A stretch of DNA of 64,000 nucleotides from Sandaracinus amylolyticus (GTDB lineage: Bacteria > Myxococcota_A > Polyangia > Polyangiales > Sandaracinaceae): positions 5,146,001 through 5,210,000 of the forward strand of contig NZ_CP070225.1 in assembly GCF_021631985.1 (NCBI RefSeq), read 5' to 3'. A program made the translations under genes and the position numbers. The notes beneath the pieces are model-generated. The model was not told the origin of the DNA and ran no database searches. It saw nothing but the letters and a program-made list of their open reading frames with translations. How positions within the stretch are numbered: the first letter of the stretch is position 1; each line of letters starts with the position of its first letter. Shown here piece by piece: positions 8,119 to 16,922 of the stretch.

Positions 8119-9377
8119 AAATACGCCTGGAGCTGCAGCGTCCCGATGTGACCCCAACCCGCAGGTGCATCGAGGAACGTCGTGTTGGTGCCGTGATGGC
8201 CGACGCCGTAGCGCGCGAGCAGCGCCGCGTGGACGCCCCACGGATAGAGCGCGAGCTCCACCTCGCCGGCCGCGAAGAGATCGTCCGCGCTCTGCTCCGA
8301 GGGATCGAGATAGGAGCCGCGCAGCGCGACCTGCAGGACGTGCCCGACCACGAACACGCCCACCTGCCCGATCAGCGCGAGCGCCCAGTAGCCGGCGCCC
8401 GCGGGATCGACCGGCGTGCGGTGCCCCGCGTCGAGCTCGACCTGCGCGCTGACCGGCCCCGCGACGAAGATCGCGTCGACCGAGAACGATCCTTCTTCGA
8501 ACTGCCCCGCCAGCGTCGAGCCGAAGGTCGCGGTGCTGTTGTCGAAGCGTGCGACGCTGCGCACGAGACGACCGAAGAAGCCGCCGACGCCGAGCGCCAG
8601 CGCGGGCGGGACCTCGCCGTCGGCGTAAGGCGACTCGTGCTCGGGCACCGCGCCGAGCGGCTGCCACACCACGCGCGCGACGACGAGCGCGTCGCGGATC
8701 TCGTCGTCTTCGGTGAGCGTCACCGGGCGCCCGACCCCGAGCGCGACCCAATAGGAGAAGACGGAGTCCTCGGTCGCGCCGTAGACCATCACACCGGTGT
8801 CGCGACCGAGCGCGAAGTAGTCGCGAGCCGGGCCGGTCTCCGGGAACATCGACTCCGCTGGGTTCGGGAGCCACGCGGTGCCCCAGGGCAGCAGGAATTG
8901 CCCGGCCTCGACGATGAAGAGCGGATGGGCGTGCACCTCGAACGCAGCGTCGAGGAGGCGCGGCCCGGAGCCGCCGAAGTCCGGCTGCACGAAGAAGCGC
9001 AGCGCGGGATCGGCGACGTGCCCGGAGAACCGCAGACGCGCGAAGCGGATGTCCGCGGTCGCACCGACGTCGACGTCCTCCGCGCCCGCGACCTGCGCGC
9101 GCGCACCGAGCACCAGGCCGAGGCGCAACGACGCGATGCGATCGGGCGCAGTGAGCACGAACCCGTCGTCCGCGGAGAGGTGGATGCCGGGCACGTCGGT
9201 CGTGACGACGTCCTCCTGGGTCGTCGCGGGCGGTGACGAGGGCGCGTTCGGCGCGGGCGCGGAGCGATCGGTCTCCGCGGCGGGCGCCGACTGCGCGTAG
9301 GCGCGTGGGACGAAGAGCGCGAGCATCGCGATCGTCGCCGCGAGCCCGCTCTCGCCCGCTCGGGATCGACGGCCCAT
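8115..9377 (-). CDS. outer-membrane porin-like beta-barrel protein (Porin_O_P type)
   Basis: The ATG at 9377 gives a 420-residue protein with a standard signal peptide ending A-Y-A-Q-S near residue 30; longer in-frame starts lack one. The mature protein begins with a low-complexity A/P/S segment. It continues with alternating short beta-like stretches rich in G and aromatic residues (F-F-V-Q-P-D-F-G-G, V-E-A-G-Q-F-L-L-P-W-G, Y-W-V-A-L-G-V-G) and ends in a terminal Phe (L-Q-A-Y-F), typical for outer-membrane barrels. The segment around F-F-V-Q-P-D-F-G-G-S-G and Q-F-L-P-W-G resembles phosphate-selective porin O/P family proteins. It is divergent from aspT with 152 bp between, and overlaps the SulP stop by 4 bp. 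Substrate unknown; it may admit solutes for the neighbouring transporters. Confidence 0.75.
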   Translation of the reverse strand: MGRRSRAGESGLAATIAMLALFVPRAYAQSAPAAETDRSAPAPNAPSSPPATTQEDVVTTDVPGIHLSADDGFVLTAPDRIASLRLGLVLGARAQVAGAEDVDVGATADIRFARLRFSGHVADPALRFFVQPDFGGSGPRLLDAAFEVHAHPLFIVEAGQFLLPWGTAWLPNPAESMFPETGPARDYFALGRDTGVMVYGATEDSVFSYWVALGVGRPVTLTEDDEIRDALVVARVVWQPLGAVPEHESPYADGEVPPALALGVGGFFGRLVRSVARFDNSTATFGSTLAGQFEEGSFSVDAIFVAGPVSAQVELDAGHRTPVDPAGAGYWALALIGQVGVFVVGHVLQVALRGSYLDPSEQSADDLFAAGEVELALYPWGVHAALLARYGVGHHGTNTTFLDAPAGWGHIGTLQLQAYF

Positions 9378-9529
9378 CCACTGCGGACATCGCTCCTGCC
9401 GAGGAGCCCCGAAGTCGCACGCCACGGACCGGGCATCGAGGCTCCATGCCGCGCCCACGCCGGGATCGCGCGCCGCGTCACCGCCCTGGTCCGCCAACTG
9501 CACGGCTCGCACGACGAGGAGCGCTCGGC

Positions 9530-11206
9530 ATGGACACGATCGAAGGCCTGGTGCAGTCGATGCCCGAGGCGCTGCTGTTCCTCTCGATCGCGCTCGGTTA
9601 CCTCGTCGGACGCATCAAGCTCGGGCGCATCGAGCTCGGCAGCTCGACCGGCTGCATCCTCGTCGCGCTCGTCGTCGGACAGCTCCGGCCGGAGATCAGC
9701 CCGGTCGTGCAGACGATCGCGCTCGCGCTCTTCATGTACTCGATCGGGTTCAAGGTCGGGCCGCAGTTCTTCGGCCACCTCGACCGCCATTCGCTGAGCC
9801 AGATCGCGCTCTCGGTCATCGTCGCGGTGACCGGCCTCGGCGCCGTGCTCGCGATGGCCGCGATCCTCGGGCTCGACAAGGGCACTGCCGCGGGCCTCGC
9901 GGCGGGCGCGCTGACGCAGTCGTCGACGATCGGCGCGGCGGTCGACACCTTAGGCACCCTCGATCTCGCGCCCGACCGCGTGAGCGCGCTGCGCGACAAC
10001 ACCGCGATCGCCTATGCGGTCACCTACGTGTTCGGCGTGTTCGGCGTGCTGACCTTCGTCCGCACGATCGCGCCGCGCCTCATGAAGATCGATCTCGCCG
10101 GCGCGTCGGCGGAGCTCGACCGCGAGATGAACGGAGGACGCCCGCCGCTCAAGGCGGACCAGTTCTACGCGTACGGCGAGCGCGTCGCGCGCATCCATCG
10201 CGCGACGGGGACGAGCGCGCAGCAGACGGTCGGCGACGTCCTCCACGCGCTCGGCGGCGATCAGGTGCACGTCGTCCGGGTGCGACGCGGCGGCGAGAAC
10301 CACACGGTCGACGCGTCGTTCGTCCTCGCGGAGGGCGACGAGCTGGCGATCACGGGGCCGCGCGAGACGGTCCTGAAGGCGGGCGACGTCGTGGGACCGG
10401 AGGTGGTCGAGCCCGCGGCGGCCGCGGCGATCGGAGAGACCCTCGACATCGTCGTCACGCGCAAGCAGGTCCAGGGACAGCGGCTCGCCGACCTGATGCG
10501 CGCGCACGGGCCCAACGTGTACCCGCGCTCGCTCACGCGAATGGGCCACTCGCTCGGCGTGAAGGACGATCTCGTGCTCAAGCGCGGCGACGTGCTCCGG
10601 GTGTCGGGGCTCGCAGCCGACGTCGGCGCGCTCGCGAAGGCGATCGGGACCGAGGCGCGCGGCAGCGCGATGACCGATCTCGTCGTGATGACCCTCGGCA
10701 TCGCGATCGGCATCGCGATCGGGCACGTCGAGATCCCGATCGGCGCGACGAAGCTGACGCTCGGCACCGGCGTCGGCTGCTTGTTCATGGGCCTCTTCTT
10801 CGGCTGGGTGCGGAGCGTCCAGCCCAACCTCGCGCAGTACCCCAGCGCCGCGCAGCAGGTCATGGCCGACTTCGGGCTCGCAGCGTTCACTGCGATGGTC
10901 GGCCTCGCCGCCGCGCCGAACGCGCTCGAGGCGCTGCGCGAGAACGGGCTGCCGGTGCTCTTCGCCGGGATCGTCGTGACGGCGCTGCCGCAGCTCGTGG
11001 GGTTCGTGGTCGGCCGCTACGTGATGAAGATCCAGCCCGTGGTGCTGCTCGGCGCGCTCGCAGGCGCGGAGTCGGTGACGCCCGCGGTGAACGCGCTCAC
11101 CGAAGAGGCGAAGAGCACCGCGCCGCTCCTCGGGTTCACGCTCCCCTACGCGACGAGCTCGGTGCTCATCACGATCTGGGGCATCGTCGTGGCGCTCGCC
11201 GCGTGA
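9530..11206 (+). CDS. aspT: aspartate:alanine antiporter (AAE family)
   Basis: A 558-residue inner-membrane exchanger with the AAE family layout: about five helices in residues 1-170, two cytoplasmic RCK_C/TrkA-C-like domains (about 200-380), then a second membrane half. The family signature G-F-K-V-G-P-Q-F-F and G-A-L-T-Q-S-S-T-I-G-A-A are present in the first half, with G-A-L-A-G-A-E-S-V-T-P-A-V in the second. The ATG at 9530 follows a GAGGAG ribosome site; the upstream extension is rejected. AspT swaps external aspartate for internal alanine. Its partner enzyme AspD is encoded tail-to-tail, the two stop codons being adjacent (TGATCA, 11204-11209). Other AAE members exchange other substrates, but the aspD neighbour makes Asp/Ala the best call. 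Confidence 0.88.
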   Translation: MDTIEGLVQSMPEALLFLSIALGYLVGRIKLGRIELGSSTGCILVALVVGQLRPEISPVVQTIALALFMYSIGFKVGPQFFGHLDRHSLSQIALSVIVAVTGLGAVLAMAAILGLDKGTAAGLAAGALTQSSTIGAAVDTLGTLDLAPDRVSALRDNTAIAYAVTYVFGVFGVLTFVRTIAPRLMKIDLAGASAELDREMNGGRPPLKADQFYAYGERVARIHRATGTSAQQTVGDVLHALGGDQVHVVRVRRGGENHTVDASFVLAEGDELAITGPRETVLKAGDVVGPEVVEPAAAAAIGETLDIVVTRKQVQGQRLADLMRAHGPNVYPRSLTRMGHSLGVKDDLVLKRGDVLRVSGLAADVGALAKAIGTEARGSAMTDLVVMTLGIAIGIAIGHVEIPIGATKLTLGTGVGCLFMGLFFGWVRSVQPNLAQYPSAAQQVMADFGLAAFTAMVGLAAAPNALEALRENGLPVLFAGIVVTALPQLVGFVVGRYVMKIQPVVLLGALAGAESVTPAVNALTEEAKSTAPLLGFTLPYATSSVLITIWGIVVALAA

Positions 11207-12862
11207 TCACTCGGCGGCGGGCACCGGCGCGCCGGCGCTCGGTGCGCGCGCGCCGTCGTCCCCGCGCGACGCGCTCCACTCCGCGAGGTACTCCTTCGCG
11301 ATCGCCGCGAGACCGTGACCGATCTCGTCGTACGCCTCGTCGGGGAGGTTCGCGAGCGACACGCGCACCGACCACTGCGGCGCGTCGAACCCGCCACCGT
11401 TGAGCAGCACGATCCCGCGCTGCTCCGCGAGCCGGAACACGATGTCGACCGGCTCGTAGCGGTTCTTGAGATAGCGGACGAAGTCGTCGCCGTGGCGCCG
11501 CCGCGCCCACTCGAGCAGATCGAGCACGACGTAGTAGCCCGCGCGCAGCGGGTCCTCGGGGAGCGGCACGCCGAGCGCGCGATACAGACGGGCGAGGCGC
11601 TCGCGGACGATGCGCCGCGTCGCGCTCTTGTAAGGCGCGCCCAGCTGTTCGTCGCGCAGCCCGAACGCCGCGAAGAGCGTCATCATCACGTGCTGCGGCA
11701 GCGAGAGCCCCGCGGTGTGGTTCAGCGCGACCGCGCGGCTGTCGGCGACGAGCCGATCGATGAACCGCATCTTCGTGGGATCGAGCGTCAGGTCGTGATA
11801 ACGACCGTCCACCGCGCGCCGCTCGTCCTCGGGGAGCGCGCGGAGGATGTGATCGACCACGTGGTCGTCGCTCATCCCCACCACGCCGAGCCGCCATCCC
11901 GTCGCGCCGAAGTACTTGGAGAACGAATAGACGCAGATCGTGTGTCGCGGGAGCTCGGAGAGCAGAGAGCGGAAGTCGTCGACGAACGTCCCGTACACGT
12001 CGTCGGTGAGCACGATCAGGTTCGGATTCCGGCTCCGGACGATGCGTGCCAGTCGCTTGAGCGAGCTGCGGCGCATCGCGACCGAGGGCGGATTGCTGGG
12101 ATTGACCAGGAAGAACGCCTTCACGCTCGGGTCGCCGAGCTTGTCGATCTCGCTGTCGGGGTACTGCCACCCATCGTGCTCGTCGGCACTGACCTCGATC
12201 GTGCGGAAGTGATAGTCCGGGAGCTTCGGAATCTCGATGTACGGAGTGAAGATGGGCGCGCCCAGCGCGATGGTGTCGCCGGGTCGGAGCACGCGATTCG
12301 CGACCAGCGAATAGAACACGTAGGTCATCGCGGCGGTGCCGCCCTCGACCGCGAAGAGATCGAGTCGGTGATCGAGCGAGCCGCCACAGAGCTCCTGCAG
12401 CACGTACGCGCGGACGAGGACCTCGGCGTTCGGGAGGAACCGGTCGGGGTACGGATAGTGATCGCCGAGCGAGCTCTGGGTGAGCTCGTGAACCAGGTCG
12501 TCGGGATCGAGCTCGTAGCGGACCTTGGCCATGCGCACGAGGTCGCGCAGCAGCTGCGCGCCCGCCGAGCCCTCGGGCTCGGTCGCCAGGAAGCGCTCCA
12601 GCCGCTGGGCGATCCCCCCGCGCCGGATCGGCCCGCCGAGCTCCATTCCTCGACCGCTCGCCTCGCTCTCCACGAGCGCGAACCGGCCGAGCAGGTGATA
12701 CGCGTGGCGCGGTGTCGTGGCGACCCAGTTCGGATTGCCGCGACCGGCGTTCAGCATCTGGTGCGCGTCGTGAGCGCTCTGCTTCTTCGCGAGCGCGCCG
12801 AGCGTGTCCTTCAGCTCGAACGGGCTCAGCTGCTCGTACTCGCGCTCTCGTTCTCGACGCAT
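11207..12862 (-). CDS. aspD: bifunctional aspartate aminotransferase / L-aspartate 4-decarboxylase
   Basis: A 551-residue PLP enzyme converting L-aspartate to L-alanine and CO2 in the cytoplasm. It is longer than ordinary class I aminotransferases, as expected for AspD. The PLP lysine lies in Y-S-F-S-K-Y-F-G-A-T-G-W-R (Lys316). Other fold I signs are N-P-S-N-P-P (about 254-259), L-T-D-D-V-Y-G (285-291) and the N-terminal G-R-G-N-P-N-W motif (40-46). Start ATG has GGAGG five bases upstream. Together with aspT it can form a decarboxylation cycle: aspartate in, alanine out, one cytoplasmic proton consumed per turn. Pairing is known from Tetragenococcus and some pseudomonads; there the genes are usually co-directional rather than convergent as here. 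Confidence 0.93.
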   Translation of the reverse strand: MRREREREYEQLSPFELKDTLGALAKKQSAHDAHQMLNAGRGNPNWVATTPRHAYHLLGRFALVESEASGRGMELGGPIRRGGIAQRLERFLATEPEGSAGAQLLRDLVRMAKVRYELDPDDLVHELTQSSLGDHYPYPDRFLPNAEVLVRAYVLQELCGGSLDHRLDLFAVEGGTAAMTYVFYSLVANRVLRPGDTIALGAPIFTPYIEIPKLPDYHFRTIEVSADEHDGWQYPDSEIDKLGDPSVKAFFLVNPSNPPSVAMRRSSLKRLARIVRSRNPNLIVLTDDVYGTFVDDFRSLLSELPRHTICVYSFSKYFGATGWRLGVVGMSDDHVVDHILRALPEDERRAVDGRYHDLTLDPTKMRFIDRLVADSRAVALNHTAGLSLPQHVMMTLFAAFGLRDEQLGAPYKSATRRIVRERLARLYRALGVPLPEDPLRAGYYVVLDLLEWARRRHGDDFVRYLKNRYEPVDIVFRLAEQRGIVLLNGGGFDAPQWSVRVSLANLPDEAYDEIGHGLAAIAKEYLAEWSASRGDDGARAPSAGAPVPAAE

Positions 12863-12973
12863 TCGGCCTCCGCGTCACCCGGATATCGACGCCCCACCAC
12901 GAGCGACAGCTTCGCGTCGAGCGAGTGCTCGATTCGGGACTCGATCGACGAGGTGCGTTGAACCGCCGCGCCG

Positions 12974-13010
12974 GGGCTCGACATCGAGGGCGTGGAGCAC
13001 GGTCGAGCCC
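12974..13010. repeat. 9-bp inverted repeat in the aspD/TRIC-channel divergent region
   Basis: GGGCTCGAC (12974-12982) and GTCGAGCCC (13002-13010) form perfect arms separated by 19 bp. They sit inside the 242-bp region between two divergent genes. It may be a regulator site or a chance hairpin; nothing else is recognisable in this region. Confidence 0.3.
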
Positions 13011-13104
13011 GCGGCGCGCGGCGCGCCTCGTCACGCTGTGCGCGACCTCCGGATCTTCGAGCTCGAGGTGGCCACGCCGAGCCGAAGCGCGTCGGGCGAG
13101 TGAC

Positions 13105-13794
13105 GTGAACGACATCGTCCCGGAGGGCCTGCCCTCGCTCTACCTCGAGATCCCCGCCATCGTCGCGGGCGCGCTCTCGGGCGGCCTCCACGCGGTCGAG
13201 CGCCGCATGGACGCGGTCGGGATCGCCTGGCTCGCGATCGCGACCGGGCTCGGCGGTGGTCTGCTGCGCGACGCGCTCCTCGGCAGCGGCCCTGCGCTCG
13301 TGCTGCTGCGCTCGGAGTACCTGCTCGCGGTATCGATCGCGGCGGCGCTCGTGTTCTTCTTCGCGCCCTTCCTCGCGCGCATGCGCCTCGCGATCGAGCT
13401 CGTCGACGCGCTCGCGCTCGGCTTCTTCGGAATCGTCGGCGCCGAGCGCGCGCTGGCGCTCGGTCTCCCGATCCCGTCGGCGATCCTGCTCGGGACGATC
13501 AGCGGGATCGGCGGGAGCATCCTGCGCGACGTGCTCGCGAACGAGGTCCCGCGCGTGATGTTGCCGGGGCGCCTCCACGCGTTGCCGAGCGTGCTCGGGG
13601 TGGGGCTCTTCGCGAGCCTGAGCACGAGCGGCTTCGCGGCCTCGACATCGGCGCTCGCCGGGATCGCCGCGACCCTCGCGATCTGGGCGCTCGGACGCTT
13701 CCTCGGCTGGCGCGGCCCGAGCCCGCTCGACGTCGTGGGTCAGCTCCGCGATCGGCTCGCGCGGAGGACGCGCCGGGACGGCCCGAGCGAGTGA
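13105..13794 (+). CDS. TRIC/UPF0126 (YicG-type) membrane protein
   Basis: A 229-residue membrane protein with about seven hydrophobic segments. It has the internal duplication typical of this family: A-T-G-L-G-G-G-L-L-R-D-A-L-L-G in the first half and I-S-G-I-G-G-S-I-L-R-D-V-L-A-N in the second. Bacterial members are trimeric cation channels or glycine-type transporters in different reports, so the substrate is left open. The start is a GTG at 13105, chosen because the family N-terminus aligns there (V-P-E-G-L-P-S-L-Y-L-E-I-P-A); there is no longer hydrophobic extension upstream. Divergent from aspD and convergent with the sulfatase maturase. The final 25 residues are basic and soluble. Confidence 0.85.
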   Translation: MNDIVPEGLPSLYLEIPAIVAGALSGGLHAVERRMDAVGIAWLAIATGLGGGLLRDALLGSGPALVLLRSEYLLAVSIAAALVFFFAPFLARMRLAIELVDALALGFFGIVGAERALALGLPIPSAILLGTISGIGGSILRDVLANEVPRVMLPGRLHALPSVLGVGLFASLSTSGFAASTSALAGIAATLAIWALGRFLGWRGPSPLDVVGQLRDRLARRTRRDGPSE

Positions 13795-13877
13795 GCGTTC
13801 ACGCGCGCGGCTCGATGCGCGGCTCGAACACGTCGACACGGCGCCAGTTGCGCTTCATGTCGACGACCGACCAGCCG

Positions 13878-15149
13878 TCACCCGCGTCCGTGGCAGCGCT
13901 TGGTCTTGCGCCCGCTCCCGCACGGGCACGCCTCGTTGCGCCCGGCGCGCGCCGCGGACTCGCGCGCGAGGATCGACATCACCTCGGACGCCGGACGCCC
14001 GCGCTCGACGAGCTGGGCCATGAGCTTCATCGGGCGATCGACGTGGCGGAAGAACGCCTTGTATCCCGCGCACAGATAGTTGAGCCCGGGCTCTCCGTCG
14101 CTCGTCTTGAGGAATCGACTCTTCGGGCACTCGCCGTGACACGCGAATCGAACGTCGCACTCGCGGCACTCGCGAGGAAGGGAGTCGAGCTTGTGCCGTC
14201 CGAACGCCCGCTGCGCGTCCGACATCACGACCTCGAGCAATCGCTTCTCCTTCAGGTTCCCCACTCGATGCCGGGGCTCGACGAAGTGATCACACGAGTA
14301 GAGATCGCCGTTGTGCTCGAGCGCGAGCCCGTGCCCGCACGTCTCGTCGAACACGCACATCCCCGACGACTTCAGGCCGAGCCAATTGCGCAGCGCCGCC
14401 TCGAACGTCTGCACGAACACGCGGCCCACGTCGTGGCGCACCCACTCGTCGTGGATCGCGATCAGGAAGCGCCCGAATTGCTCGGGCTGCACCGAGCGCT
14501 CCGACACCGTCGATCCGAGCACGCGCTCGACGACCGGGATGAATTGGATCCAGTCGGTGCCCACCTCGTCGCGGAGGAATCGATAGACGTCGAGCGGATG
14601 GTCGGCGTTCACCCGATTGACGGTGCACAGCACGTTGTGGTCGACGCCGTGCTCCTGCAGCAGTCGGAGCCCGCGCATCACCTTGTCGAACGTCGGCTTC
14701 CCGCCCTTGTCGACGCGGTAGTGATCGTGGAGCGCGCGCGGCCCGTCGATGCTGATCCCGATCAAGAACCCGTGCTCGCGGAAGAACTCGCACCACGCGT
14801 GATCGAGCAGCGTCCCGTTGGTCTGCAGCGTGTTCTCGAACACGAGCCCGGGGCGCGCGTGCTTGCGCTCGTGCTCGACGACCTTGCGATAGAAGTCGAG
14901 CCCCATGAGCGTCGGTTCGCCGCCCTGCCAAGCGACGGTGACGCGATCGCCGCGGTGCGACTCGACGAGCTGCTGGATGTGCCGCTCGAGGAGCTCGTCG
15001 CTCATGCGGAAGTCGCTGCCCGGATAGAGCTTCTCCTTGTCGAGGTAGAAGCAGTACGCGCAGTCGAGGTTGCAGATCGCGCCGGTCGGCTTCGCGAGCA
15101 CGTGGATGCGCGCGGGCGGCGCCGGCAGGGTCGAGGTCGCGGTCGTCAT
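13878..15149 (-). CDS. anaerobic sulfatase-maturating radical SAM enzyme with SEC-C tail
   Basis: The 423-residue protein carries the radical SAM cluster motif C-N-L-D-C-A-Y-C (Cys26, 30, 33) and W-Q-G-G-E-P-T. A C-terminal SPASM region follows with many cysteines (C-R-E-C-D-V-R-F-A-C-H-G-E-C). This is the layout of anSME, which oxidises an active-site Cys or Ser of sulfatases to formylglycine. After the SPASM region comes a SEC-C zinc motif (E-A-C-P-C-G-S-G-R-K-T-K-R-C-H-G) at the very end, an added tail. The frame stays open far upstream, but that part is antisense to the neighbouring HAD gene, so the ATG at 15149 is used. A Cys-type sulfatase is encoded 1.8 kb away, a plausible client. Confidence 0.92.
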   Translation of the reverse strand: MTTATSTLPAPPARIHVLAKPTGAICNLDCAYCFYLDKEKLYPGSDFRMSDELLERHIQQLVESHRGDRVTVAWQGGEPTLMGLDFYRKVVEHERKHARPGLVFENTLQTNGTLLDHAWCEFFREHGFLIGISIDGPRALHDHYRVDKGGKPTFDKVMRGLRLLQEHGVDHNVLCTVNRVNADHPLDVYRFLRDEVGTDWIQFIPVVERVLGSTVSERSVQPEQFGRFLIAIHDEWVRHDVGRVFVQTFEAALRNWLGLKSSGMCVFDETCGHGLALEHNGDLYSCDHFVEPRHRVGNLKEKRLLEVVMSDAQRAFGRHKLDSLPRECRECDVRFACHGECPKSRFLKTSDGEPGLNYLCAGYKAFFRHVDRPMKLMAQLVERGRPASEVMSILARESAARAGRNEACPCGSGRKTKRCHGRG

Positions 15150-15242
15150 GGGCGACCACGCACGCTGCACGCCGCATGCGCGGAGCACACGTCGCGCCGT
15201 GCCACGCAGCCGCCGGGCGCCGTTCCTGCAGCCCACGTGAGC

Positions 15243-16292
15243 ATGGACGTCGTTCTGCGACTTCGCGTGATCGCCGTGCTCGTGCTCGCCCTGACGAGCT
15301 GCGGGGGCGGAGGCGACACGATCCGTGACGACAAGCCCTCCGCGTCGCCCGGGGCGCGCACCGACGACGTGCTCGCGTCGTGGAACGACGGAGAGGCGCG
15401 GCGCGACATCGTCGAATTCGTCGAGCGCGTCACGGAGGAAGGCAGTCCCGACTACGTCGCACCGGAGGCGCGCATCGCGGTCTTCGACAACGACGGCACG
15501 CTGTGGGCGGAGCAGCCGATGCCCTTCGAGCTCGCGTTCGCGATCGATCGCGTCCGCGAGCTCGCGCCTTCGCACCCCGAGTGGCGCACCCAGCAGCCTT
15601 TCGCCGCGATCCTGCGGGCCGACGTCGCGGGCGCGCTCCAGCGCGGCGGCCGCCGAGGAATCGCCGAGATCATCGCCGCGACGCACGGGGAGATGACGCC
15701 CGACGAATTCGAGCGTGTGGTCCGCGCCTGGATGTCGAGCGCGCGACATCCGCGCTTCGAGCGGCGCTATTCCGAGCTGGTCTATCAGCCGATGCTCGAG
15801 CTGCTCGATTACCTTCGAGAGAACGAATTCCGGCTCTACATCGTGTCGGGCGGCGACACCGACTTCATGCGCGCGTGGGCCGAGGCGGTCTATGGCATTC
15901 CGCCCTCCCAGGTGATCGGCAGTCAGGCGCAGCTGCGGCTCGAGCGCCGCGGCGGTGTGCCCACGTTGGTGCGCGGAGGAGAGATCGAATTCATCGACGA
16001 CGGCCCGGGCAAGCCGATCGCGATCGAGAGGACCATCGGAGCGCGACCGATCGCCGCATTCGGCAACTCCGACGGAGATCACGAGATGCTCTCGTGGGTC
16101 GCGGCCGGGCCCGGACCGCGCCTCGCGGCGCTGGTCCATCACACCGATGCCGAGCGCGAATTCGCCTACGATCGCGAGGCGCGCTCCGGTCGTCTCGACG
16201 CCGCGCTCGACGACGCGCAGCGGTCGGGATGGACGGTGATCGACGTGCGCGACGACTGGCGCGTCGTCTTTCCCTTCGAGCGCGGCGAGTGA
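15243..16292 (+). CDS. HAD-superfamily phosphatase-like lipoprotein
   Basis: This 349-residue protein has a lipoprotein signal with lipobox L-T-S-C (Cys20). The mature domain begins with the HAD nucleophile motif V-F-D-N-D-G-T-L-W (Asp82, Asp84). A later Y-I-V-S-G-G-D-T-D-F-M provides motif II, and A-F-G-N-S-D-G-D-H-E-M the acidic motif IV. All catalytic positions appear present, so phosphohydrolase activity is likely. A GTG two codons upstream (15237) is an alternative start. The gene is divergent from the maturase and co-directional with the sulfatase. Secreted HAD proteins of this type often occur beside sulfatases; the physiological substrate is unknown. Confidence 0.82.
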   Translation: MDVVLRLRVIAVLVLALTSCGGGGDTIRDDKPSASPGARTDDVLASWNDGEARRDIVEFVERVTEEGSPDYVAPEARIAVFDNDGTLWAEQPMPFELAFAIDRVRELAPSHPEWRTQQPFAAILRADVAGALQRGGRRGIAEIIAATHGEMTPDEFERVVRAWMSSARHPRFERRYSELVYQPMLELLDYLRENEFRLYIVSGGDTDFMRAWAEAVYGIPPSQVIGSQAQLRLERRGGVPTLVRGGEIEFIDDGPGKPIAIERTIGARPIAAFGNSDGDHEMLSWVAAGPGPRLAALVHHTDAEREFAYDREARSGRLDAALDDAQRSGWTVIDVRDDWRVVFPFERGE

Positions 16293-16427
16293 TCCGCGCG
16301 TGGCGTTGCTCCCCGGCGCCGCGGAGCACACGTCGCGCACGGCGCCGCGAGCCGCTCGAGCGCCCGCGCGACATCCTCGATTCCGCATCCGCCGGGTCGT
16401 GGCACGTCCGACGCATCGGGCCCGCGC

Positions 16428-16907
16428 ATGCGAACGAGCACCGTATTCGGACTAGTCACGTTGATCCTCTCCGCGGGCGGCTGCGCGACGAGCGGCGGCG
16501 GCAGCGGCACCCTCGAGACCGGCAAGCCCGACCAGACCGAGCCGGTCGCGTTCCAGTGGAACGCGGCCCCCGACGCGACCCACGGGACGATCCAGGCCGA
16601 GCTCCTCGACGGGCGCGACTTCTCGGGAGAGTTCCTCCAGGTCACGACCGAGACGCGCGCCACCGATCTCGATCCCTACTGGGACGTGTGGGGCGGCCCC
16701 TGGTACGGCATGGCCGACGACACGACGTTCGTCCGCCACTACACCGGCCGCGTCATCGCGCAGCTCACGGGCCCCGAGGGCCAGCGCATGCGCTGCAACT
16801 TCCAGCTCGCCGATCCCGAGGCCGGACCGCAGTCCGGCGGAATGGGCGAGTGCGAGCTCTCGACCGGCGAGCGCGTCGAGGACGCGACCCTGCGCGGACA
16901 GCGCTGA
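16428..16907 (+). CDS. small lipoprotein, unknown function
   Basis: A 159-residue protein with signal peptide and lipobox A-G-G-C (Cys19), followed by a short Gly/Ser linker. The rest is a compact domain with W-D-V-W-G-G-P-W-Y-G and R-V-I-A-Q-L-T-G-P-E-G-Q-R-M-R-C-N-F, ending E-C-E-L-S-T-G. No family is recognised. It is 15 bp upstream of the sulfatase and likely co-transcribed with it. Confidence 0.75.
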   Translation: MRTSTVFGLVTLILSAGGCATSGGGSGTLETGKPDQTEPVAFQWNAAPDATHGTIQAELLDGRDFSGEFLQVTTETRATDLDPYWDVWGGPWYGMADDTTFVRHYTGRVIAQLTGPEGQRMRCNFQLADPEAGPQSGGMGECELSTGERVEDATLRGQR

Positions 16908-16922
16908 CGGAGGCCATGCGTC

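Noticed and set aside
9233-9529. AspT N-terminal extension of 99 residues
   Set aside because: Arg-rich, antisense to the porin signal region; the ATG at 9530 has a proper ribosome site and starts the first membrane helix.
15150-16388. N-terminal extension of the radical SAM maturase to about 836 residues
   Set aside because: The extra part is antisense to the HAD lipoprotein gene; the family N-terminus starts at 15149.
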